Position numbers and translations under genes: made by a program
Shown here: positions 15,501-24,307 of the stretch, in pieces
Layout of the letters: each line of letters opens with the position of its first letter
Position numbering within the stretch: the first letter of the stretch is position 1
The notes under the pieces: generated by a model
What the model saw: the letters and a program-made list of their open reading frames with translations, nothing else
Told to the model about the DNA's origin: nothing
Database searches by the model: none
Assembly: GCA_026745465.1 (NCBI GenBank)
Contig: JACYXH010000239.1
Coordinates: 713,501-777,500, forward strand
Length of the DNA: 64,000 nt
Direction of reading: 5' to 3'
Source: Lota lota
Lineage: Eukaryota; Chordata; Actinopteri; Gadiformes; Lotidae

Positions 15501-18111
15501 AACTTTATTAGTGATGTGAAGGACAATGTGTGCATAGCCCTAAGGCTCGAGAGTGGACTTTATTAGAACATTGTTCAGCTATAACTTTATTTGTGATTAT
15601 TCCATGATGTGGTGCTAAGGCTCAATAGTTCAGCCTTTTTGAACATTGTCAACTATAACTTTAAGTTACCTTCTATGACAATGTGCGAACAGGCCTGAAG
15701 AGCCATGGTTAAACCTATTCTAATATTTGAACATTGTTCAACGACAACTTTATTTGTGATGTATTTCTATGACAACGTGCTTCAATACCCATTTTCAATG
15801 TTGCTGTCCCTCAAAGGTTTTGGGGTAAACCAATGTAATTGTGGGTATCCATCCTTTACTTATCGATCGTGGTTAGTATATAAGAACAGAATTCCTCCAT
15901 AGTTTACAGGACTAGATCTACTGCTTTAAACTGAATCATTTCTCTCTCTCTCTCTCCCTCTCTCTCTCTCCCTCCCACCCTCTTCATCTTCTCCCTTCGT
16001 CTTCTTCTCCTTCTTCCAGATGGTTCCCTACGACCTGGCCCTTCCCACCGGGATAATGCCCAACCTCCTGATCACCATTGTGGGGGAGCCCATCGATGGG
16101 GATGGCAGGTACCCCCAGAACTTCATCCCTCATTTAGCCGACACTTACCCAAAGATGCTTGCAGTGAATGCAGATGCATGTCATTTAGGAGCAGGCTGGG
16201 AGATGGCTCAATCTCGCTGTAGGAGGCTGACAGGTGGACCGTGGACATGGGGGATCGAACCCAGAACCTTTCCCGGCTGGTGGTTGAATGCCCTAACCAC
16301 TACTCTCTCCTACCTATATTGATGGGGACTATAGATAGGTTATTTTTAGAAGTAGGAGAATATAACAAATATTATACAGTGAGCCTTTTCAACAGTTAGT
16401 GGCTAAGAAGAAATAGGACTTTGTGATCCAAATACATCAGTAAATCATTTATCCATCGTTAAAGTGGTCATATCTAAGATTTGAATGTAAATAAAGGTAT
16501 TTTAAGTCACATCAGAGATATATATATTGCTGATTGAGGTAGCACTATGATGATTGAGCCTATGGCCCACCGAGGAAAGCCCTTGCATTTGCAGTTTTAT
16601 GAGTGTTATGAACTGGAGGTCAGTGGGGTCAGTTGGATCTAAGCTCGCACAGCTATAGAGAATAACTTACAATAACTTCGGCTTGATAAAGAAGAGAATT
16701 ACTCAAGAGTAATAATAATATTGAGCTCTAATCCTGAGGACCTTATCGTACGATATATGGACATGACCTTGATCATTGTAGCTGACTTCGGGATTGCTCA
16801 TTGTCTTTACATGCGTGTTTACATAAAATAATTAACGTCATCAATATTTTAGCCAGCCTCGCTTCTTCTGTCCTCTCGTTGGCGCTGTGTGGGAGGCGGG
16901 GCTCTGAGTGGGAGGCGGGGCTTTGTGTGGGAGGCGGGGCTGTGTGTGGGAGGCGGGGCTGTGTGTGGGAGGCGGGGCTCCGACCGCTCCGCCATACACA
17001 CAGCAGACAGCGACCGGTGAAGATAACCGATTACTCGAGGCTAAACGGTGTTTAAATACCTGTTGGTCTGATGACCGCATCATTTTATATCTTTTTTTTT
17101 GTTCCATTTCCGGTGTCCTTGTTCTTAATTCTTAAGATGTTCGTTCAAATTAAAAGTTTGTTGCTCTTTGAAAGGGTATTATTGCGTTATAATGCTGATA
17201 CATTATCATTATTTAAGTGGCATAAAATGACAACTATAAAGTTTATTGTAATTATTTCTGGGACAATATATCGTCCAACAATTATGGTTATCGTGATGCG
17301 CCTAAATATGGGCATACCGACAAAAAAGTGTAACCGTGGTAGAACCCGCCCAACTGCCGTTACGGGTGCATCACTCAGGGGTGGGGGCGTGATGGGTGGT
17401 GGTGGTGTTGGGTGGAGGACTCAGCAGTCTCTGCTCTCTCCTGCAGGTTCAGCGTGAACTTCATGAAGGGGTCTGACTTGGTGTTCCACTTCAACCCCCG
17501 CATGCCAGAGCAGACCATCGTCAGGAACGCCTACCTGGGGGGCAGCTGGGGCACTGAGGAGTGCGACGGAGGCTTCCCCTTCGCACCCGGACGCCAGTTT
17601 GAGGTAAGACACATAACGTGTTGCATCGGGTTATTCAGCAAACACTTTAATCCAGAGGGACCTGAGGATTCAGAGGGTTGCAGGTAGGCTGAGTTCACTG
17701 GGGAATCGAACCCAGAGGCTTTTGGCTGGGAGTTACTCTCAATCTAATCAAATGTGTCTGCTGAACACACAACCACATGCATGTGCACACACGCACACGC
17801 AGGCTAGGTCAATACAGCTTGCTCCTTTTACTCCATGTGTTCTCAGACCAGTGCCTGTTCTCCTCTGGGGCAGGGCATCCTGCTTGTTAACTGATCTCTC
17901 TCTCTCTCTCTCTCTCGCTCTCGCTCTCGCTCTCGCTCTCGCTCTCGCTCTCCAGCTGAAGATCCTGGTGGAGGTCGACTCGTTCAAGGTGGCGGTGGAC
18001 AGCACCCACGTGCTGGAGTTCCAGCACCGGATGGGGGGTCTGGAGGAGGTGACCCTGGTGCAGATCAGCGGAGACTTGCAGCTCAGCAGCGCCACGGCCA
18101 GCATGATCTAA
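12572..18111 (+). CDS. lgals3 copy A: galectin-3-like gene that lost its Pro/Gly-rich exon
   Basis: Beta-galactoside-binding lectin gene, left copy. Exons seen: 12572-12583 (MEFS), 16020-16108 (MVPYDLALPTGIMPNLLITI and following), 17447-17603 (FHFNPRMPEQTIVRNAYLGG, WGTEEC) and 17956-18111 (FKVAVDSTHVLEFQHRMGGL, ISGDLQLSSATASMI, TAA). The exon holding the N-terminal Pro/Gly domain in copy B is absent; 12600-15412 is foreign sequence with two retroelement fossils instead. Exon 1 ends in phase 0 and the next galectin exon starts in phase 0, so direct splicing gives 414 nt, 137 aa, a prototype-like single-domain galectin. The H-N-R, V-N, W and E sugar-contact residues are present, but the last Arg of the WGxEER motif is Cys. 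It could be a decaying pseudogene or a working CRD-only lectin; sequence alone cannot decide. Confidence 0.7.
12600..14095 (+). mobile_element. Ty3/gypsy-like LTR retrotransposon fossil
   Basis: Parts visible on the plus strand: a gag nucleocapsid region with two Cys/His zinc knuckles (near 12720-12830), a retropepsin region with the DTGA active-site motif (near 13000-13080), then an integrase C-terminal region (near 13205-13695). A non-coding tail with an AATAAA follows at about 14045, perhaps part of the 3' LTR. Most of pol is missing and the element is broken. It is absent from the equivalent place in lgals3 copy B, so it postdates the duplication or was lost there; a young-to-moderate age is likely. 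Confidence 0.8.
14100..15280 (+). mobile_element. DIRS-like tyrosine-recombinase retroelement fossil
   Basis: Open pieces at about 14188-15074 resemble the tyrosine recombinase of teleost DIRS elements, with an SAKRVGELAAL motif, a LLCPVRALAMYVKR stretch and a RAHSAQGMAASSALFKGIS stretch. Only the recombinase end is present and the element is broken. It abuts the gypsy-like fossil directly, and neither is in lgals3 copy B. Confidence 0.7.
15413..15860 (+). repeat. Degenerate tandem array, unit about 85 bp (lgals3 copy A)
   Basis: About five diverged units around the motif AACTATAACTTTATTTGTGA, each followed by a TCTATGACAATGTGC-like stretch. The same array lies in copy B at 22845-23290, so it predates the duplication. 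Confidence 0.7.
16126..16315 (-). repeat. tRNA-derived SINE, reverse orientation
   Basis: Starts CATTTAGCCGACACTTACCC (reversed tail) and ends at a reversed B box (GGGGATCGAACCCAGAACC), 18 bases after the donor of lgals3 copy A exon 2. Only its first 45 bases remain in copy B (23549-23595). Confidence 0.85.
16875..16982. repeat. 17-bp GC-rich minisatellite (GTGTGGGAGGCGGGGCT)n
   Basis: Five to six copies with small variants; each contains a GGGAGGCGGGGC GC-box-like core. It lies in the copy A intron and is absent from copy B. Confidence 0.9.
17628..17740 (-). repeat. SINE fragment (copy A)
   Basis: Reversed tail and B-box ends (TTATTCAGCAAACACTTTAA, then GGGGAATCGAACCCAGAGG) starting about 25 bases after an exon donor. 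The same insertion is at 23950-24085 in copy B, so it predates the duplication. Confidence 0.8.
17898..17955 (+). repeat. (CT)n/(CTCTCG)n tract forming the splice acceptor of lgals3 copy A last exon
   Basis: About ten CT units then seven CTCTCG hexamers run straight into CTCTCCAG. Copy B has a shorter version (24109-24151). Confidence 0.9.
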
Positions 18112-18563
18112 GCCCTCCGCGCCTCGCGGTGGTCCCCATCCAGAACCCCACCCGTTCTGCCGTTCTTCTCTTTTAAAGCATGAAAAAGCGTGTCCTATTG
18201 AATTCTACATTAATATCCAATTCTGCCATGGATCTGGCAGAGCAATTGCAGTGATCATGCATTTCTTGCGTATAAATAAAGATGACAAGAGACAACTTAA
18301 CGAACCGTGTGGATTGTGAATTATGTTACTTAAATGAACCAAAGACTTAAGTTATGAGCTTGGAACATACAGAAAATAAACGTTTTCCCCAAATATCGCC
18401 TCCTAAACTTGTGTCGCGGACTGCGTCCTCCACTGTGCCATGCGCCTTGGTTCAGCCATAGGTCACCATCTAAAATAAGAAGTGCCGCTTCTTACTAGCA
18501 GGGGGCGGTACGATCCCTACAGAGCTGCGCGGGGGAAGAAGACAGCCAGCAGACAGAATCGAA
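18112..18563 (+). other. lgals3 copy A 3' UTR and truncated duplicate of the synj2bp 5' flank
   Basis: After the stop codon the sequence matches the copy B 3' UTR with about 1.2 kb missing. A poly(A) signal is at 18275-18280. From there to 18563 it matches 25756-26043, which lies immediately upstream of synj2bp, ending about 117 bases short of that gene's ATG. Confidence 0.8.
18275..18280 (+). terminator. Poly(A) signal AATAAA, lgals3 copy A
   Basis: AATAAA in GTATAAATAAAGATGAC, conserved at 25756-25761 in copy B. Confidence 0.55.
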
Positions 18564-18700
18564 ACGCTAACAAAATAGCTAACACTATACACCTAGAGAT
18601 GTGTACCAATACAGAGTCCTTGAAATCACTTGACGGTTTTAAAAACTTTTTTTACTTTCACGTTCCTTTATTCTAACGCGCATTTTCTTTCGTTTTGTAC

Positions 18701-18714
18701 TTAGGGTTAGGGTT
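18701..18714 (+). other. Telomere-like motif TTAGGGTTAGGGTT at a deletion junction
   Basis: Two and a third vertebrate telomere hexamers sit exactly between sequence matching gmfb intron 5 (up to 9062) and sequence matching gmfb intron 2 (from 10399). Neither parent locus carries them. Confidence 0.8.
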
Positions 18715-18747
18715 GGTATTATAAACATTGTATGCACCATTATACAG

Positions 18748-19779
18748 TTATACAAAAAATGTGTACGCCTTCAGCTTTTCGACCAGCGCTTCGTCTACGT
18801 CACACACCACTAGAGATTCGCTCTGAAGGCAAACAGGGAAGATGTGAAAGGTCTTGAGAGACACACACACACACACCTCTGTGGTGTGGATGATTATTAT
18901 GGACCTTGTTCACTGGAGTGATCCTATACTATGTGTGTTTACATTGACCCACACAGCATGATGTAGCCTGAATATGTTGTCATTAAGTTAAGCTTTGAGG
19001 GTTCTGTTAATCAATTCTAGAGGATTTTAGTACATGTCCTGCTGGGTTCATACCAGAGGATAGGTCCACAGCACACCAACTCAATTGACGAACACCACTG
19101 AAATATACATGCTTTTGCCCTAATAAAACACATTATTACACATATTTAAAAAAACACAATAGGGCGATATATCCTTTTAAATATCTGAAATATCTGCTTT
19201 CTGCAGATATTTCCTGTTTATGGGCACTACAAACACTCCACCGAATCGAATGTCTTTCCGTCGTGAAAAGCTGGCTACTAACGTTAGGAGTTAACGATAT
19301 TCGCAAAATAACAACATATTCGGTTCGTTGTGGTGCTTTTATTCGGAACTAAACGTAAGACTACAGCGGTGGTATTGGTAAAGACATGCCTGCAAATGTG
19401 CTTTGTGGACAGTTTTGACAGGAAATGAATCACGAACGCTCAGCAACTCATTAAAAAGAACTCCCAGGAAACTATCCAACTAATTGTATCATAATCATAG
19501 GTCTATGCGCTGCTGGTGACACCACAAAGATGCAGAAAATGCAGAAAAACGGAATCTTGATAGGAATGCAAGCTCTATGCGAAGTCCTCAAACCGAGACG
19601 TGCGCGAGCAGATCTCCACCCATACAGGATGTCAACTACAGCTAGCATGCTATCGCTAGCAGACGCGCGAGCCTACTTTCTTACTGATCATTATTATGAC
19701 GCGTGTTAAAGGTAATACTAAGAGGGTAGATCTATGTCAAAACGAGTCCATTCGTTGATTATGTGCCAAAACTGACCAT
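18748..19779 (-). pseudogene. gmfb 5' fragment (duplicate pseudogene)
   Basis: Exon 1 (ATG at 19779-19777, donor GTCAGT instead of GTAAGT) and the first 57 bases of exon 2 (from 18832) survive. After [19 protein letters not shown] the frame runs into a deletion joint, reads YTFFV and stops at 18750-18748. The exon 2 donor and all later exons are missing, so the product would be about 25 residues of an ADF-homology domain and non-functional. The divergent promoter is intact, so it may still be transcribed toward lgals3 copy A. Confidence 0.9.
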
Positions 19780-21038
19780 ATTGAAAGACCAAACACGGGC
19801 TAGACCTGCAGATGCTGTGGGTGGAAGCTTTGAATGTGTTTTTTTTTTATCTTTTTTTTTACTTCCCCAAACCAAAATGAAATATCATATGACTGGTTGG
19901 ACCACTCCTCATCAATTTCAATTCCAAAAACAGACATCGTCAAATATAATAACATGCATTGGATTAACAGCTAGTGCTAATTTGTATTATGTTCCAAACT
20001 CATCATTTAACTGATATATGGACAAACAAAAGTCATTTTCATGTTGTTTTATTGTTTTATTGCTTGCGAAATGTACCGGATACTAATTTCAGACAGATAA
20101 ATGTTTAAAATACCAATCAGCATCATTATGAATAAACATTTTTATTATAAGAATGTGTTACAGTTAACACATATTTTTGTGGTTGATTCTAAATATAATC
20201 TAAAAAGGTGTTTCGTAGATATTCGGATGGCAATAAATACAATGTTTGTAACGACGCCAATTTTAATTAATATATAAAAATATATATACACATTACCGTG
20301 GAGGCTACATAGGAATACACCAACGTTGTTATTATTATTACAACGCATTATTAAATTGACTAAACAACATACTTTTGGAAGAACTCCCTGGTGACGTCTC
20401 CATAAAGGGGCGTGTCCACTTCCTTTCCAACAACAAGAAGAAGGAAGAGAACTCCTGTAGGCAAGCTAGAGTTAGCTGCTGTAGTTGTGTGTTTAAGTGT
20501 GTATGTGTTTGTGTGTTCATTGCAGTTGTATGCTACAATATATACACACTCTGGCTACTCCTATCATCCACCATTCTTTCAAAACTTCATAAAGTGTCAG
20601 CTTTGTCCTGATAACGACCCACTCGAAAGGCGATTTCTCATCTCGTTCGGAGTGGAGTGAGGTACAGTCAATGCTCAACTTACTGTACTTTAGCCTCTTG
20701 TCTTTAGCTACAATTAAAACGCGTAGCTAACGACTGAGGGCTAATTATCGGCTAAATAGCTCGTTAATCATCCACGGGTGGCAGAATCACACGTAGATGT
20801 TTGAGTAAATGTTAGAATCGCTCTTAGGTGTTGTTGTGAGCTAAATAATGATACGGATTGTTGTAATAAGTAACTTTATGGTGGATGTGAGTCGCCAACC
20901 AGGAACAGGGAAGCATACGTTTCTCTGTACTTTTGCATTTTTCTGATATATGGTGTATTTACAGCTAGATGTCATTCGCTGTGATACTCCTTTGATAACT
21001 AGTTAAAGCGGATTTCTATTTAATTTTTGTTCTAGATC
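19780..21038. promoter_or_regulatory. Divergent promoter interval, duplicate (lgals3 copy B side)
   Basis: Near-identical to 11335-12571, including the TGACGTC (20392-20398) and GGGGCGTGTCC elements. This is the only upstream region available to the complete lgals3 copy. Confidence 0.55.
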
Positions 21039-24000
21039 ATGGATTTTTCGGTGAGTAGAAATAGTTTCTATCTTTTTTTTTTTTTCTGATTGACATATCA
21101 GCCTTTCGATTTATATTCCTAAATATATCAAACATATATTCTTTTTATCCAGATAGTAAAAAAAGTATAATTTCCTTTCCTTTCCATGGCAGCTCTCTGA
21201 TGCTATAGGAGATGACGTCTCAGGCAAGGCAAGTAACATAGGGCACACCAACCCATCTGCCCCCGCCGGCCACCCCCCAGCCCCCACCAACCCTGGCTGG
21301 CCCGGCTCTGCCCCCGGGGCCCCCACACAGCCCACGGCCCCCGGCGGCATGCCTGGAGGCCCGTCCGGGCCGGGTGCACCGGGTCAGTTCCCTGGTAGCC
21401 CGTACCACACTGGCCCCCAGGCCCCAGGCCAGTACCCCGGGCCTCCCTCGGTACCCGGGGGATACCCAGCGGGTCCCTGCGTCCCTGGACAGTATCCATC
21501 CGGACCCGGAGCTCCGGGCCAGTTCCCCTCCGGCCCCGGTGCCCCGGGACCCTTCCCTGGGCCTTTCCAAGGGCAGTACCCCCCCGAGGCGGCCCCGGGA
21601 CAGCTCCCCGGAGCCCCGGTCCCCTACCCATCTGGACCCTTTCACTCCGGCCCCGGGGCCCCTCCCGGACCCTACCCCAACATGCCCTTCCCCGGGGGTC
21701 AGCCCGGAGCCGGGAACGGGATCTACGGACCCGGGGACCCAGGGGCCTTCCCCCCTGCCGCCGGCCCGGGGCACTTCCCTGGGTTCCCGGGCGGGGCCTT
21801 CCCTCCCATGCCCCCGGGGACCTGGGGGTCGCCTGGAGGAGGCGGCTTCCCTCCTGCCCCCGGGCCCTTCGGGGCGCCCATGGGGCCCTACGGGGGCCCG
21901 GCCCCTCCAGGCAACATGCTGGTGAGTCTAAAATAGTTCAACATCATCTGCATATCAGCGACTTGCTTGCTTGTGGTGTTCAGTGGTGACTGGTGGTAAT
22001 GGTGGACTCTAGAATGGGTCTGCGGCTCTTCTGGTTGTGGTGGTTGTGGAGTAGGACGACTCTTTGATTGTAGAGCAGGCGGTTATGGTGGTGACGGTGG
22101 GACATTGGGCTGACGGGTTGAAGTCTAGCTGAGGCTGCAAGGTTTTGTGCTGAGGTTGCGCCGCTGGGGGCTGCATTCTTCCGACCCCTCCCCCGTCAGA
22201 GGGTCGCTGGTGCAGTGGGATTGCCGGCTCATGCAGATGAATAAACAAACGGACAGAACCGACTGTACGTGTAGTCATCCACGCTGTATTCTTGTGTTCC
22301 AGTCCAGGTTTTATCCGCCGTATCGTTGACCGCAATCATCTAGTCAGTGACCGATCAAGACCAAGGCGGCGCCTCCCTTGTCTACTGATGGTTTCAGCGG
22401 TTGATTTACAAAAGGCTGCGTTCCTGCAGCTGCAGGTTCACCCGTCATGGCGGGGTGAAAGTGCAGTATGATGTCTGACCTTTTGCATTGTTTCTAAAAA
22501 CAGAAATAAATATATATATATATAAATATACTCAAGCTTATTTTTCATGCAGATTTATCGTTCCCATTCAGTTATGAGCATTACATATAACGTAAACCAC
22601 CATGTCTTCCTGATTACATGAAGTTCTCATCTTACATTAAATTGTAATGATCTTTGTTTTTCCAAGAAATAAAATGGCTCTGGTTTCTAAGTTAGCTTGT
22701 TTGTCCTTATAATATCCCCCATGGTTGCCAGTGACTTGCGTAAGACTGGAGGAAGGTCCACCAGGAGAGGTTGACTCATTGGAACTGTGGTCATTGTGAT
22801 GTGATGTGGAATGTGGGTGAGGTGCAAACCCAACTTCAACTAAAACTTTATTTATAACCATGTTCATGACGATGTATACGACGAGGCCCAATAGAACCTC
22901 TTTAGATTATTTTTCAACTAAAACTTTATTAGTGATGTGAAGGACAATGTGTGCATAGCCCTATGGCTCGAGAGTGGACTTTATTAGAACATTGTTCAGC
23001 TATAACTTTATTTGTGATTATTTCCATGACGTGGTGCTAAGGCTCAATAGTTCAACCTTTTTGAACATTGTCAACTATAACTTTGTTACCTTCTATGACA
23101 ATGTGCGAACAGGCCTGAAGAGCCATGGTTAAACCTATTCTAATATTTGAACATTGTTCAATGACAACTTTATTTGTGATATATTTCTATGACAATATGC
23201 TTCAATACCCTTTTTCACTGTGGCTGTCCCCGCAGAGGTTTTGGGGTAAACCAATGTAATTGTAGGTATTTATCCTTTTTAAATATCGATCATGGTTAGT
23301 ATATAAGAACATAATTCCTCCATAGTTTACAGGACTAGATCTACTGCTTTAAACTGAATCATTTCTCTCTCTCGCTCTCTCTCTCTCTCCCTCCCACCCT
23401 CTTCATCTTCTCCCTTCGTCTTCTTCTCCTTCTTCCAGATGGTTCCCTACGACCTACCCCTTCACGCCGGGATAATGCCCAACCTCCTGATCACCATTGT
23501 GGGGGAGCCCATCCATGGGGGTGGCAGGTACCCCCAGAACTTCATCCCTCATTTAGCTGACACTTATCCAAAGATGCTTGCAGTGAATGCAGATATGCAA
23601 CAAGCGTGGTTATCGTGACGCGCCTAAATATGGGCATACCGACAGAAAAGTGTAACCGTGGTAGAACCCACCCAACTGCCGTTACGGGTGCATCACTCAG
23701 GGGTGGGGGCGTGATGGGTGGTGGTGGTGTTGGGTGGAGGACTCAGCAGTCTCTGCTCTCTCCTGCAGGTTCAACGTGGACTTCATGAAGGGGCCTGACG
23801 TGGTGTTCCACTTCAACCCCCGCATGCCGGAGCAGACCATCGTCAGGAACTCCAACCTGGGGGGCCGCTGGGGCCCCGAGGAGCGCGACGGAGACTTCCC
23901 CTTCGCACCCGGACGCCAGTTTGAGGTAAGACACACAACGTGTTGCATCGGGTTATTCAGCAAACACTTTAATCCAGAGGGACCTGAGGATTCAGAGGGT

Positions 24001-24307
24001 AACAGGTAGGCTGAGTTCACTGGGGAATCGAACCCAGAGGCTTTTGGCTGGGAGTTACGCTCTAACCACTACGCTCTTTCTCTCCATCACCCTCTCTCTC
24101 CACTCCTTCTGATCTCTCTCTCTTCCCCCTTCTCTCGCTCTCGCTCTCCAGCTGAAGATCCTGGTGGAGGACGACTCGTTCAAGGTGGCGGTGGACGGCA
24201 CCCACCTGCTGGAGTTCGAGCACCGGATGGGGGGTCTGGAGGAGGTGACCCTGGTGCGGATCATGGGAGACGTGCGGCTCTTCAGCGCCGCGCCCAGCAT
24301 GATCTAA
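21039..24307 (+). CDS. lgals3: Galectin-3 (lgals3 copy B), 5 coding exons, complete
   Basis: Chimera-type galectin: beta-galactoside lectin of cytosol, nucleus and extracellular space that oligomerises through its N-terminal domain. Exons: 21039-21050 (MDFS), 21193-21921, 23439-23527, 23769-23925, 24152-24307; 1143 nt, 380 aa. Exon 2 starts LSDAIGDD (human LHDALSGS) and encodes about 240 residues of Pro/Gly/Ala/Tyr/Phe repeats such as PGQFP and PGQYP, longer than the human domain (human protein 250 aa). The carbohydrate domain keeps HFNPR, IVRN, N and WGPEER, all the sugar-contact positions. The last strand reads IMGDVRLFSAAPSMI, while copy A (ISGDLQLSSATASMI) is nearer to human ISGDIDLTSASYTMI. 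The exon structure, with a tiny first coding exon, matches human LGALS3. The antisense frames of exon 2 are open only because of its GC-rich composition. Confidence 0.95.
21922..22844 (+). other. lgals3 copy B intron 2, upstream part
   Basis: No coding signal. GGT/GTGG-rich sequence near 21970-22120 and a short (TA) run near 22511. This part has no counterpart in copy A. Confidence 0.5.
22845..23290 (+). repeat. Degenerate tandem array, unit about 85 bp (lgals3 copy B)
   Basis: Partner of the array at 15413-15860, with the same unit order. It forms the downstream part of the intron after the Pro/Gly-rich exon. Confidence 0.7.
23950..24085 (-). repeat. SINE fragment (copy B)
   Basis: Same insertion as at 17628 in copy A, here with a fuller reversed tRNA head (CTCTAACCACTACGCTCTTT). 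Confidence 0.8.

Larger units (their letters stand above)
16109..17446. other. lgals3 copy A intron with sequence missing from copy B
   Basis: About 16165-17285 has no counterpart in copy B, where the shared sequence jumps from GCAGTGAATGCAGAT to GGTTATCGTGACGCGCC. Besides the SINE and a 17-bp GC-rich minisatellite, I see no coding potential. Confidence 0.6.

Noticed and set aside
21220-21774. 184-codon frame on the minus strand and another long plus-strand frame over the lgals3 Pro/Gly exon
   Set aside because: Shadows of a GC-rich repetitive coding exon; the lgals3 frame is fixed by its flanking splice sites and the human comparison.
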